Under the pieces are notes generated by a model. It searched no databases, was not told where the DNA came from, and saw only the letters and a program-made list of their open reading frames with translations. A DNA stretch of 64,000 bases from Woeseiaceae bacterium (GTDB taxonomy: Bacteria; Pseudomonadota; Gammaproteobacteria; Steroidobacterales; Woeseiaceae), in assembly GCA_028289545.1 (NCBI GenBank), contig JANQPG010000109.1, positions 1 through 64,000 of the forward strand. Direction: 5' to 3'. How positions within the stretch are numbered: position 1 is the first letter of the stretch; each line of letters starts with the position of its first letter. A program made the position numbers and the translations under genes. Positions 42,724 through 52,037 of this stretch are shown here, one piece after another.

Positions 42724-43674
42724 CTAGTCATCAAAAGACGCCGTCGACTGGCGTTTTCGATTCACCTTGAGTCGCGTGACATCGGGACGAGAATAGTGCC
42801 CGACGACGTCCAGGTTATGGCGCGCTTCCAGCACCTCGCGATGATCGAGCTCGACAACGCGCAGCGAAGCCTTGCAGGTCTCTGGCTCAAGACGCCATTC
42901 GCCATCCGGGCCGGCCACGCAGGACCCTCCGTTCGCCAACCAACCTTCGGCACTGGAACGAAGCAGCTCGGCATGAGGCAGGTCATCGTCAATGTCGTCA
43001 GCGTGCATGAGACCACTCACCGAAACGACAAACGAGCGCGACTCCCTGGCGATGAAGCGCGTAATGTCATGCGTGTTGCGGTCGCTGCCCGGCCATATCG
43101 CAACGTGCAGGTCTTCACCCTGCGCATAGAGAGCCGACCTTGTCAGCGGCAGCCAGTTTTCCCAGCAGTTCAGCCCACCGACCGTGAAGGCCCCGAGTTG
43201 ATGAACACGGAGCCCGTGACCGTCGCCGATCGCCCAGACCAGGCGCTCTTCGTAGGTGGGCATCAGTTTCCGGTGCACGCTGCCGATTTCACCGTCTTTG
43301 CCAATGTAAACCATCGAGCAATACAAGCTGTGTCCGCCCCGATCACCCGCCCTTTCGATCGTGCCGAGATAGATCGAAATACGATGAGTGGCCGCGGTCG
43401 AGCACAGCGCGTTCAGATCGCCGCGGTCGATCCGCACGGCCTCCTTGGCATAATGCGCATACAGCGCTTTTTGCAGATCGCTCTCGAAACGAGCGCCGTC
43501 GGTGCGTTCAACCCAGAACGGGTAACCGGGCACCAGCGCCTCACCGAAAACCACCAGTTCGCAACCGGCCTCGGCAGCCGCGACAACCTGCTCCGCAACG
43601 CGGCTCAGTGTTGCGTCCCGCTTGAGCCACGCCGGCGCAATCTGCGCCAGACCTACGTTGATAGAGGTACTCAT
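42724..43674 (-). CDS. Nitrilase-family carbon-nitrogen hydrolase
   Basis: 316 aa. The Glu-Lys-Cys triad is complete: E45 in FGEALVPGYP, K136 in HRKLMPTYEERLVW and C170 in GGLNCWENWLPLTR. The CWENW context is that of true nitrilases (nitrile to acid plus ammonia), including arylacetonitrilases, rather than amidases. Cytosolic; single gene on this strand between the TtpC-like and protease genes. Substrate unknown. Confidence 0.88.
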   Translation of the reverse strand: MSTSINVGLAQIAPAWLKRDATLSRVAEQVVAAAEAGCELVVFGEALVPGYPFWVERTDGARFESDLQKALYAHYAKEAVRIDRGDLNALCSTAATHRISIYLGTIERAGDRGGHSLYCSMVYIGKDGEIGSVHRKLMPTYEERLVWAIGDGHGLRVHQLGAFTVGGLNCWENWLPLTRSALYAQGEDLHVAIWPGSDRNTHDITRFIARESRSFVVSVSGLMHADDIDDDLPHAELLRSSAEGWLANGGSCVAGPDGEWRLEPETCKASLRVVELDHREVLEARHNLDVVGHYSRPDVTRLKVNRKRQSTASFDD

Positions 43675-43739
43675 AGTGGCAAAGGGTAGCTCAACTGGCG
43701 TTTATCCGGAAACCCAAATGCCTGCATATATACAGCGGA

Positions 43740-44564
43740 CTACTGATTAGGCCGAACTCTCAGCCAGCCTTCGATGGCGTTAACGCAAACGACATGGCTT
43801 GCGAAGAAATTCCGACCGATGTAGACGTCAATACCCTGTGGCTCAACAAACGGCAAGGCAACAAAATCAAGCGGTCCAAGATCGCTGCCGGCGACGCTGA
43901 ATTGCTCGCTCATGTAGATACCCCTGGCGCCATCCGCCGGGTCAAGCGGGAATCCGCGCTCCTCAGCGACATGTGCTTTGATAAACGAATGCGTAGCACC
44001 GGTATCCCAAAGAGCGGTCACAACGCCGTCGTCGACATTGGCTTCCGTAACGATCACGTTGTCCGGATGGCCAATGAGCGCAACCTCGACCCCGTCGCAC
44101 CGGCTCGCGTCCAGCCCACGATTCTCCAGCAGCGTAATGGTCAGGTTGTCATAGTCATAAACAGCGACATACCTATTGAGGAAGTCCCTTCCAAGCGTCC
44201 CGTCAATCTTTGGAGTCCGATTCGCCAACTGTGGCGGCATTTGCCATTCATAGGCCGCGAGACTGGAGAACTCGTGTCCACCAATCTCGATCGAAGGAAT
44301 TGCCAATGATCCGGATTCTTTCGTCGCACCATGGACATCCGTCGTGCTCACCGTTTCCGCTGATCTATCGAGGTTCAGATCGGCGACTGTTTCAGGCCTC
44401 AAGCCGAGTGAGTAGCCACCAGAATCGACGATCAATCGGACTTTGCGCTCTCCAATCACAGCGGTCGCGACGGGAGAGCCATACTGCATTTCGACCGGGA
44501 TTAGAATCTCGCCGTGAGCGCAGGCCCACCAGCTGAGCAAGACTGCCAGAGGTACATGTTTCAT
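43740..44564 (-). CDS. Exported two-lobed retropepsin-like aspartyl protease
   Basis: 274 aa from ATG 44564 with a signal peptide (to about AHG). Two catalytic-type motifs occur: LIVDSGG (D47) and ALWDTGATHSF (D187), each in a lobe of beta strands, so a single chain could form a complete pepsin-like site. Related bacterial proteins usually carry one DTG and dimerise. Periplasmic or secreted; target unknown. Confidence 0.72.
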   Translation of the reverse strand: MKHVPLAVLLSWWACAHGEILIPVEMQYGSPVATAVIGERKVRLIVDSGGYSLGLRPETVADLNLDRSAETVSTTDVHGATKESGSLAIPSIEIGGHEFSSLAAYEWQMPPQLANRTPKIDGTLGRDFLNRYVAVYDYDNLTITLLENRGLDASRCDGVEVALIGHPDNVIVTEANVDDGVVTALWDTGATHSFIKAHVAEERGFPLDPADGARGIYMSEQFSVAGSDLGPLDFVALPFVEPQGIDVYIGRNFFASHVVCVNAIEGWLRVRPNQ

Positions 44565-44749
44565 CAACAAACTCTCAGCTTCACGGCCGGCGAACTACTT
44601 TGTCCATTCGCCTTTGAATAAGGTCATATTGGTCATCCAGCGGCATATTCTATGCGATTCTTGGGAAAAGCAGCCGGCCGATTGTGAGATCTTCTGTTTT
44701 CCGGGCTAGAATCGAAAAGGTCGCTCTTAGCATCTTCCGGAGAACCCTC

Positions 44750-45253
44750 TTGCCAGAAATGATCCCGTTAGGCTGGTTTCACACCGTCATGGGTATCGCC
44801 GCTCTTGTCAGCGGCGCGGTTACGCTTTACCGATTCAAGGAGATCTCCTACCGTACCCGAACCGGGCTGATCTATCTGGCCGCTACTCTGGTGACGGCAG
44901 CGACCGCCTTGTTGATCTATCAACACGGTGGCTTTGGGATTGCACATTTCATGGCTGTGGCGGCCCTTGTTGCGCTGGCTGCGGGTGCGCTCGCGGAAGG
45001 TCCAGGGCTGTTCGGAAAGTGGTCACGGCAAATACAGGCAGTGAGTTACTCGGCGACTATCCTGTTTCACTGTCTACCAGCCGTCACCGATGGACTGCTG
45101 CGGCTTCCGGTCGGCAACCCGGTTCTGAGCTCAATCGATGATCCGATAATGAAGGCCAGTCACCTCGCTCTGTTGGTCCTGTTCCTCATCGGCGTGACTT
45201 TCCAGCTGAGATGGATTAATCGGCAGCCGGCAATCGCGTCGACCGGTGACTGA
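44750..45253 (+). CDS. Membrane protein of unknown function, DUF2306-like
   Basis: About 167 aa. TTG 44750 has GGAGAA in suitable position; ATG 44759 is the alternative. Four or five hydrophobic helices, with FHTVMGIAALVSGAVTLYRF, RTRTGLIYLAATLVTAATALLIYQHGG and FGIAHFMAVAALVALAAG; the His in each helix and general layout resemble DUF2306. Followed by the exported Rossmann protein 45 bp downstream. Confidence 0.65.
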   Translation: MPEMIPLGWFHTVMGIAALVSGAVTLYRFKEISYRTRTGLIYLAATLVTAATALLIYQHGGFGIAHFMAVAALVALAAGALAEGPGLFGKWSRQIQAVSYSATILFHCLPAVTDGLLRLPVGNPVLSSIDDPIMKASHLALLVLFLIGVTFQLRWINRQPAIASTGD

Positions 45254-45297
45254 GGGTTTAGCGGACATAAAGTGCAGGTATCGAAGGAGGATTGCCC

Positions 45298-45981
45298 ATG
45301 AAAGCTATGGTAACGACCCTGGCATTACTGGTTTCTTTTTCATCGGTCACGTTCGCCGACACAATCGCCATTATCGGTACGGGACAGGTCGCAAAAGCGC
45401 TGGGCCCCGAGTTTGCGGCACAGGGCCATGACATCGTGTACGGGTCGCGAGACCCGGATAGTCAAAATGCAAAAGATATCGTCGCAATGACGCCGGGCAA
45501 CGCCACGGCACAGCTGCCTAAAGACTCCGTTCGCGACGCAAGCATTGTGGTACTGGCCGTCCCCGGTGAACTTGTGGAGGAAATTGCGCGCGGTCTCGGC
45601 GACTTGTCGGGGAAGATCATTATCGATCCCACGAATGCTTTAGAAGGTGATTGGGAGACGGAGCTGAGCATGGGCGTGTCGACATCGAATGGACGCATCA
45701 TTCAGGACGCGGCACCGGATGCGTTTGTCGTCAAAGCATTCAGCACCCTCAACTGGCGACAAATGGTCGAGCCCGGCGGCGACATCTCCATTCTCCTTGC
45801 CGGCGACAGCGAAGCAGCCAAGGCCAAGGTGTCGGAATTGGTCAGCGCCATGGATCTCCATCCGATCGACCTTGGCGACATCGACAACGCGCGCTGGATC
45901 GAAGGCATGACGATTCTATGGCTGAACAATCGTATTTCGGGCCGGCCACATTTCGAGTTTCACTTGCGGGTGGTTGACTGA
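45298..45981 (+). CDS. Exported NADPH-dependent F420-reductase-like Rossmann protein
   Basis: 227 aa from ATG 45298, with the strong site AAGGAGG. The Rossmann loop IAIIGTGQVAKALGPEFAAQGHDIVYGSRDP begins near residue 24, directly after what looks like a cleavable signal peptide (TLALLVSFSSVTFA). The rest, IIIDPTNALEGDWETEL, VVKAFSTLNW and AGDSEAAKAKVSELV, matches the F420-dependent NADP reductase/NADP-oxidoreductase family. Export of such a cofactor-dependent fold is unusual. Confidence 0.75.
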   Translation: MKAMVTTLALLVSFSSVTFADTIAIIGTGQVAKALGPEFAAQGHDIVYGSRDPDSQNAKDIVAMTPGNATAQLPKDSVRDASIVVLAVPGELVEEIARGLGDLSGKIIIDPTNALEGDWETELSMGVSTSNGRIIQDAAPDAFVVKAFSTLNWRQMVEPGGDISILLAGDSEAAKAKVSELVSAMDLHPIDLGDIDNARWIEGMTILWLNNRISGRPHFEFHLRVVD

Positions 45982-46055
45982 CGCCAGAGTATCGGGCCCT
46001 TTGATAGATAGCTGGACCAGACTGGCGCTCAGCGTAGAGGGCGAGAAATCAATCT

Positions 46056-46841
46056 CTAATCCGCAGCCGCTTGAGAACCCTGAATCATCGCAAACCGTCT
46101 TCGCGACGGGTCAAAGCAAACATCCTCGTTGTCGAATACTCGCTCGATCACGCCGTTGGAAATCAGTTCATCCGAGTCGCCAAACGATAGGCGGCCGTCG
46201 TGAACCACCCACAGCTGGCCGGCCAGCTCGAGACTGAGTTCCAGGTCGTGGCTCGACAGCAGGACAACCTTGCCAAAGCTGCTGGCGTGTCGCCGCAACA
46301 GGGCCATTACCTCCACCCGGCCGGGAAGGTCCAGGAACGCCGTGATCTCATCCAGAACCATGACCTTCGAGGTTTGCGCAAGCGCACGGGCGATCATGAC
46401 ACGTTGCCGCTCGCCGTCGGACAGACTGTCAAACGGTTTAGGCGACAACTCATCGGCACCTGCGCGATGTGTTGCCTCGCGCACGATGTCCCGGTCTTCG
46501 CTGGTCAGCTGGCCGCGCCAATTCGTGTACGGCTGCCGGCCTAGTTCGATAACGTCGCGCGCCAGCAATCCGGGGCTCGATACGCGGTCAGTAGTGATTA
46601 CGGATATCGCCTGAGCTCGTTCTTGCGCGCTCATCTCCGGTATCGAACGCCCCTCCAGGGCAGCAGCGCCGGAGATGGGCGGCTGCAAACCGCTGATGGT
46701 TCGCATCAGCGTCGATTTGCCCGCACCGTTTCGCCCGATCACACAGACGAAGTCGCCTCCGTGCAGGGTCAGCGATACGGGTTCGACAACAACGCCCCTG
46801 GTACCGTGATAACCGGACGTCAGCGCCTTGAGTTCCAGCAT
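46056..46841 (-). CDS. ABC transporter ATP-binding protein (FecE/BtuD type)
   Basis: 261 aa from ATG 46841, overlapping the permease stop by one base (TAATG). Walker A GRNGAGKST, signature LSDGERQRVMIARAL, Walker B VMVLDEITAFLDLPG, and the switch His in LLSSHDLE are all intact. It energises the FecCD permease in the inner membrane. Last gene of the Zur-preceded uptake operon. Confidence 0.93.
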   Translation of the reverse strand: MLELKALTSGYHGTRGVVVEPVSLTLHGGDFVCVIGRNGAGKSTLMRTISGLQPPISGAAALEGRSIPEMSAQERAQAISVITTDRVSSPGLLARDVIELGRQPYTNWRGQLTSEDRDIVREATHRAGADELSPKPFDSLSDGERQRVMIARALAQTSKVMVLDEITAFLDLPGRVEVMALLRRHASSFGKVVLLSSHDLELSLELAGQLWVVHDGRLSFGDSDELISNGVIERVFDNEDVCFDPSRRRFAMIQGSQAAAD

Positions 46842-47902
46842 TACGTGTTTCCCTTCATCAGTGGGCTGAAGAGCAGCAGCACGATAACAACCGGAGCCCC
46901 AATGACCGCGAGAATCATATTGAGGTGGAGGAAGTGCTGTTCCCAGGGAAGATGCACAACGGCATCGGCTGCGATCGCCAGCAGACCGCCCGCCAGCGCC
47001 GCTAACGGTATGAGGGGAAGTATTAGCGAGGTCCGTGCGATCGCGCGCGCGAAGTGCGGAACGATGAGCCCGATAAAGGTGATCGGGCCGCAATAAGCAG
47101 TGACGGGCGCAACGAGCAGCACCACCGCGGCAAGCGTCTGCCAGCGCAGTCGCTGGACGTTTGTGCCCAGGCTACGCGCGTACGCTTCGCCCAGCATGAG
47201 AGAACTCAAGCCTTTAGCGCTGGCAATCGCAATGACCAGGCCGACGACGATGGGTGGCAGCATGAAGGTCAGGTCACCGAAGGTTGTGGATGCGAAAGTG
47301 CCGTCATTCCATCCTGAATAAACCCGGCCGCCGATGCGGTTCGCAAAATGTGTGACGATGCTGACCAGGCCCTGCACCGTAAAGCCGAGCATCAGGCCTA
47401 CGACCAGCAGCGTGATAGTCCCCACACGGCGCGACAGCGTGACCATCATCGCCGCAAAAACGGCTACGCCGATTAGAGCCCCAGTGGTAAGGCCAACCCC
47501 CTGGAACGCCGTCAGAAATGAAATGGCGACGGGTCCCGCAAACGCCGCTGCCGTGACGATGAGCGCGACGCCAAGTTGGCCGCCTGCGAGCAGACCAAGG
47601 GACCATGCGTCCGCCATCGGATTGCGGAACAATGCCTGCATCAGTACTCCGGACACGCCGAGTGCTGCGCCCGCAATCAACCCGGTCACAACACGTGGCA
47701 GGCGTAGGTTCTGAATGATCTGTGTGGCAACAGGATCACTTGCCGGCGAATAAAACACCTCGAACACACGATCGAGACCCAGCACAACCTGGCCGTAAGA
47801 CAGTGTGAACAGACTGACAGCGGCAATTGCTACCGCAAACACCGCGATCGCGGCCACGCCGGACCGGGGCCTTTGCGAGACGGCTTCGGCTGTCTGGTTC
47901 AT
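46841..47902 (-). CDS. FecCD/BtuC-family ABC transporter permease
   Basis: 353 aa, about 10 helices, typical of the FecCD/BtuC group: LRLPRVVTGLIAGAALGVSGVLMQALFRNPMADAWSLGL, GVAVFAAMMVTLSRR, GPITFIGLIVPHFARA and HLNMILAVIGAPVVIVLLL. Family members move siderophores, haem or cobalamin. Start overlaps the binding-protein stop by 4 bp. In this operon the probable cargo is a zinc complex (see Zur box). Confidence 0.92.
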   Translation of the reverse strand: MNQTAEAVSQRPRSGVAAIAVFAVAIAAVSLFTLSYGQVVLGLDRVFEVFYSPASDPVATQIIQNLRLPRVVTGLIAGAALGVSGVLMQALFRNPMADAWSLGLLAGGQLGVALIVTAAAFAGPVAISFLTAFQGVGLTTGALIGVAVFAAMMVTLSRRVGTITLLVVGLMLGFTVQGLVSIVTHFANRIGGRVYSGWNDGTFASTTFGDLTFMLPPIVVGLVIAIASAKGLSSLMLGEAYARSLGTNVQRLRWQTLAAVVLLVAPVTAYCGPITFIGLIVPHFARAIARTSLILPLIPLAALAGGLLAIAADAVVHLPWEQHFLHLNMILAVIGAPVVIVLLLFSPLMKGNT

Positions 47903-49110
47903 GGGCGTACCGTCTGGGTGTCCGGGCGGTAGTACACAAACGGCTCGTCCCTGACATCCGGGTGCAGCATCCGCACCATGTCGCCCAGGATCAGGTCCGG
48001 GCGAATCAGTCCCCTTTCGTAGACATCGAACGCGTCAGCTTCCGGTTTGGACATGCCGTCGCCGGCAAACAAGCACCCTTCGCGCCAGGCCTTGAAGTGT
48101 TGCAGTACGCTCGTGTCGTTGAAAGCAACGGAATGTGTGTCGCGTATGATCCAGCAATCGATATCACGGCCCTTGTCGAGCAGCACTTCTGTGCCGACCC
48201 GGACAAAATCGTCGATGCGGACATCATCGGGCTCTGCCAGCACATTGATGCCACCCGCGTCCCTTAGGAACGCTCCGTCCGCGTTCCTCACGGTAACCAT
48301 CCAGCGTCCGCTGCCCCCGTACCAGGAGCTAAGAACTTTGCGGCGCGGACGGTCCGCGACAAGCGCCTTTAGCGCGGCGACGTTGTCTGCCACCATTGTG
48401 ACAAACTCGTCCGCCTCGTCCTCCTTGCCGGCCATCATGCCAATCAGTCGGACGTAATCGACGGGGCCCATGTAGGTGAGCTCGGCCTCGAAGAAGATCG
48501 GCACAACCGGCAAGCCCAGGTCCTTTATCCGCTCGTAATGCTCCGCATGGCCCAGGTCCCCCATTACCATCAGGAAAACGTCAGGTTCCGATGCAATCAG
48601 CGGATCGATATTTGGCGGAGAATGCCAGCCGTAGCCGACTTGAGCGAGTTCTCCCGACCTCGCTCGCTCGCGGATATCGTCGTTGTAGTTCTTGACGCCA
48701 CCCACCGCAACCAAGCGATCCTCGATGCCCAGGGCCGTGCTAATCGCCTCCAGGAACCCGTAGTTGACCGCAATTCGCTCCACCGGCGTTCGAACAACGA
48801 CGGCGTCCGCCAGGTCGCCGGTCAGAGGAGGCGGTTCCTGGGTTCTTGGAACCAGCACGATTCTGGCGGTTCTGTCGTCACCCTGTGCCGCGCCACCCCA
48901 GCTGACCAGAGGCGCACGCAGATCGATGATTCGGTAGCCGTCGCGCTCGTAGGCCTTGAAGGTCTCGGCGTGATCGATGACCAGAGGCGTCGCATCCTTT
49001 GGTACGTCGCTCTCCACGATATCCCCTTTGGATACCACACCATCGTTGCTGCATGCAGCGACGCAGAGTAGCGCGGCCGCCAACATAGTCGTTGTCGCTC
49101 TGGAGCGCAT
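47899..49110 (-). CDS. Periplasmic binding lipoprotein of FecCD-type ABC transporter
   Basis: 403 aa with lipobox LLCVAAC. BtuF/FepB fold (two lobes joined by a long helix): VVRTPVERIAVNYGFLEAISTALGIEDRLVAVGG, DPLIASEPDVFLMVMG, and the C-terminal lobe with VLSSWYGGSGRWMVTV. It is longer than most BtuF proteins (about 270-330 aa), mainly by an N-terminal extension and a long C-terminal segment. Delivers the ligand to the FecCD permease. Operon with the permease, ATPase and TonB receptor. Confidence 0.88.
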   Translation of the reverse strand: MRSRATTTMLAAALLCVAACSNDGVVSKGDIVESDVPKDATPLVIDHAETFKAYERDGYRIIDLRAPLVSWGGAAQGDDRTARIVLVPRTQEPPPLTGDLADAVVVRTPVERIAVNYGFLEAISTALGIEDRLVAVGGVKNYNDDIRERARSGELAQVGYGWHSPPNIDPLIASEPDVFLMVMGDLGHAEHYERIKDLGLPVVPIFFEAELTYMGPVDYVRLIGMMAGKEDEADEFVTMVADNVAALKALVADRPRRKVLSSWYGGSGRWMVTVRNADGAFLRDAGGINVLAEPDDVRIDDFVRVGTEVLLDKGRDIDCWIIRDTHSVAFNDTSVLQHFKAWREGCLFAGDGMSKPEADAFDVYERGLIRPDLILGDMVRMLHPDVRDEPFVYYRPDTQTVRP

Positions 49111-49200
49111 GAAAACCCCTCCTGTTCGGTAACGGGGAAGCCTGTGCGGCTTCCCCGCTTTGTTGAATATCAGGTTGATCGTCGACTCAAAATCGTCAAC

Positions 49201-51423
49201 TCAGAATCGCCAGCGCAACGTCGCGCGTGCAAGCCTCGGCACGCCGGGCGACACATGCGTCACCGCTGTCCTCGATCCTCCAAAGAAGAAGAAATACTCA
49301 TCGTCCAGCAGGTTCGTAATCGAAACATCGACCGTAAGGTTGTCGTTCGCCGGTAAAGCAAAGGTCGCCGAAGCCCCAAGCAGGTCGTAGCTACCCGTCT
49401 TAACCGAGTTGGACAGATCCACGTAGTAGTCGTCGTACCACTCGTAGGTCATGCGGGCGGTGACCCAATTGGTCAGTTCGTGCTCCAACTCAACGTAGAA
49501 CATGTGCTCGGGGACACCGGTCGGCGTCACGCCGGAGAAGTCCACGTCCGGCGCGCCGAAACTGCCGGCAATGATGAGTTCGTCCCATTCCGGATCCACG
49601 TAGGTGTACGTGAAAACGCCGCTGGTGCGTTCTGTCGGTCGGAACCGTAGCGCTGCCTCCAGCCCACGACTGGAGTACTTTTGGCCGGTTGTCGCCAGTG
49701 TCGGCGGCCCGGTCAGGTCCGGGTTCGACACAAAAATCCGGCGATCTGTCTGTTCGAGGTAGAAGACCGCTGTCTCCCATTCGACATGGCCATTGGCCGT
49801 GCGCCCCTTCCAGCCGAGCTCATAGCTGTCGATAGTTGTCGGCTTTTCTTCTCGTGCGTAGCGATCCGGCTCCCATTGCCATACCGGTCCGAAATTCGAG
49901 TTGAAGCCGCGACCGTAGCTGCCGTAGAGGATGCCGTTGTCGTAGCTGTAACTCAGCGATGCTTTCGGCGTAACGGCATCGGCATCGCCCGTAGCCTGCT
50001 GGTCGACCGGTTGGGTGCCAATAACGCTGAAGTCGACGTCGCGATCGAACTCGTCGTAACGCAGCCCCAGGGTCAAGGTCCAGTTTTTGGTCAGCGCTAT
50101 TTCATCCTGAATGAATGCGCCGTAAAACGTGTTGGTTGTGTCACCAACCGTGCGCAGTTCGCCGCGGACAAAACACGTGTTGTCGGGCGTATCGTTAACA
50201 ACCTCCCCCGTCGAGTAGTCGATCAGAATCGCGTAAAAGCGAAAACCGCATTCACCGGTAAAGAACGGATCGATTTCGCCGCTCCAGCGATCTTGCTCGT
50301 CGAGCTCCGTCCGTTCGCCGCTCAGGCCGGCTATGATCGAGTGACGGCCCGCTGTCCAGCTTGCGGTCGCTTCGCCGAACAAGACCTGTGCCTCATTCAC
50401 TGACGCAAATCCGTTGACACCCATGATCGTGTTTTCAGGATCAAACTCGAAGAAGTCGTAGAAATTGAGAGAGGCGTCCGAATCGAATTGTCGTGCCTGG
50501 CCGGTGAACTGCAGCGTAAGTGATTCACTGACCCGATGTTCATACTTCACGGCACCAATCATTCCGTCGACGTCATTGTATGTAGGCAGCCAGCCGAGAA
50601 AGGTTTCTGCGCCGCCGCCGACGTCGACGATCGTCCCGTCCGCGAGCGTCGGAATCGCGCCCGGTACTTCAGCCTTGCGCTCGAAGTAAGTCAGGTACCC
50701 GTTCAGCGTGCCACGATCGCCGACTGGAACCGTTCCCTTGAAAAAAATACTGGCCAATTCGCGTTGGCTGTGCTCTCTCCAACCTTCGAAATCTTCGTAG
50801 GTTGCGCTCAGCGAAATACCTGCGCCGCCGTCGAAGCTTCGATCCAGTTGCGCATCAAACCGCGTAAAACCCTCGTTGCCTACGCCTACCGCAACCTCCC
50901 CCCGATCTGAGGTGATCGACCGCGTTCGGTAATTGACGGCGCCGGCAATACCGCCGCGGCCGTACAGTGCCGATACCGGCCCGCGAACAATTTCTATCGT
51001 ATCGATTGCAGCATAGGGAACTTCATAGAGCAGGACCTCCTCGTCGGGGCCGACGAACGGTACGCCGTCGACCAGGGCGAGAAACGTGTCGTTGCCGTGA
51101 TTTCCGGTAATACCGCGAATCGCTATGAACGGAAATTCCTCATTGTCGCCTTCGTTACGACGAAAGAAGACGCCGGGCACGCCACGAAATTCGTCGGTGC
51201 CGACGACAAAGCCTTTCTTACGCAGCTCGGCGGTTGATTGGACCGTTATCGAAGCGGCGGTTTCTAGCAGCGGTTTTCCGCGGCGGGTAGCCGTAACCAC
51301 TATTTCATCGAGTTCGGTCGCTTCAGCGGCATTCGACGATTGCGCGAGCGCAGCATCAAGCGGCAGCATCGCCGTAATGGCGGCGGCTGCGACGCCGCCA
51401 AACATTTGGCTGGAGTTTTTCAC
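49201..51423 (-). CDS. TonB-dependent receptor of the putative zinc-uptake operon
   Basis: 740 aa from GTG 51423 (GGGAG site). Signal peptide ending at DAALAQ, TonB box LDEIVVTATRRG, plug IDTIEIVRGPVSALYGRGGIAGAVNYRT and C-terminal strand LARATLRWRF. It is followed by the binding protein, permease and ATPase and preceded by a small His/Cys exported protein with a Zur-like promoter, so zinc or a zinc-metallophore is its likely ligand. A vitamin B12 riboswitch was not found upstream. Confidence 0.9.
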   Translation of the reverse strand: MKNSSQMFGGVAAAAITAMLPLDAALAQSSNAAEATELDEIVVTATRRGKPLLETAASITVQSTAELRKKGFVVGTDEFRGVPGVFFRRNEGDNEEFPFIAIRGITGNHGNDTFLALVDGVPFVGPDEEVLLYEVPYAAIDTIEIVRGPVSALYGRGGIAGAVNYRTRSITSDRGEVAVGVGNEGFTRFDAQLDRSFDGGAGISLSATYEDFEGWREHSQRELASIFFKGTVPVGDRGTLNGYLTYFERKAEVPGAIPTLADGTIVDVGGGAETFLGWLPTYNDVDGMIGAVKYEHRVSESLTLQFTGQARQFDSDASLNFYDFFEFDPENTIMGVNGFASVNEAQVLFGEATASWTAGRHSIIAGLSGERTELDEQDRWSGEIDPFFTGECGFRFYAILIDYSTGEVVNDTPDNTCFVRGELRTVGDTTNTFYGAFIQDEIALTKNWTLTLGLRYDEFDRDVDFSVIGTQPVDQQATGDADAVTPKASLSYSYDNGILYGSYGRGFNSNFGPVWQWEPDRYAREEKPTTIDSYELGWKGRTANGHVEWETAVFYLEQTDRRIFVSNPDLTGPPTLATTGQKYSSRGLEAALRFRPTERTSGVFTYTYVDPEWDELIIAGSFGAPDVDFSGVTPTGVPEHMFYVELEHELTNWVTARMTYEWYDDYYVDLSNSVKTGSYDLLGASATFALPANDNLTVDVSITNLLDDEYFFFFGGSRTAVTHVSPGVPRLARATLRWRF

Positions 51424-51510
51424 TTTTGGACTCCCAAGACAGGTGCATGGACCAGGCGGACCACTCCTCGAAAGGGTGTAGCCCGCCGTCGTATCGGTAC
51501 GTCTTGGCAA

Positions 51511-51843
51511 TCAGGGGGAAGCGCGGGCGCTGAAGTGCGGAAACGGCTCAGTCGATACGACTGTGGCGCCGGCCGTTTCCGACAGCGCCGCCGGGCGGAT
51601 GGAGCGAGTTCGCGCAGAGTCGGCAAGGACGGTATCGCCGGAATCCAGCTGCTGGCAGATCCCGCAAGCATGAGAGGAGTCGTCCAGTGCATGGTCGTGG
51701 CAGTGCTCGGCGATCGCGAGTTGCGCCCACAAAAGCGCTACGAGAATCGCCGATACGACCGTAGATTCCGAGGGTCTTGATTTGTGGAAGCCCTTAGACA
51801 ATTTCGCGGCGACGATGATATTCGAGAGAGCACCCGGAGACAT
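51511..51843 (-). CDS. Small exported His/Cys-rich protein (putative zinc chaperone)
   Basis: 110 aa. After a basic N-terminus and a hydrophobic segment (about 28-45) comes a metal-binding pattern EHCHDHALDDSSHACGICQ, with four His and three Cys in about 20 residues, then a Ser/Ala-rich tail. Proteins with this layout are often annotated as zinc-uptake chaperones beside Zur-controlled receptors. ATG 51843 abuts the Zur-like box. It is probably the first gene of the uptake operon; ligand by inference. Confidence 0.7.
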   Translation of the reverse strand: MSPGALSNIIVAAKLSKGFHKSRPSESTVVSAILVALLWAQLAIAEHCHDHALDDSSHACGICQQLDSGDTVLADSARTRSIRPAALSETAGATVVSTEPFPHFSARASP

Positions 51844-51844
51844 G

Positions 51845-51864
51845 AATGTTACGTTATAACGTTT
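51845..51864 (-). promoter_or_regulatory. Zur box-like operator
   Basis: AATGTTACGTTATAACGTTT agrees with the gammaproteobacterial Zur consensus (as known to me, AATGTTATANTATAACATTT) at about 16 of 20 positions, and holds the perfect palindrome ACGTTATAACGT. It stands immediately before the small metal-binding gene. Confidence 0.75.
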
Positions 51865-52037
51865 TTGGTTGATAGATCTATTCGGGATATACGAGTCGGT
51901 CCACCGGCGGTCTGGCCACCCTCTGCCCCCTCGACTCAGACCGTCTATAATGCGCTCGCCGAACGGCGGGAGGCATCAATTCCCGCCTTCCCTTTGACTA
52001 GACGCGCATCAGCGCGGAAGGACACCTGGCAAATATC

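Noticed and set aside
51424..51510. Cobalamin riboswitch before the TonB receptor and BtuC-like operon
   Set aside because: The short leader lacks the conserved B12-box and cannot hold the fold; a Zur-like box is present further upstream instead.
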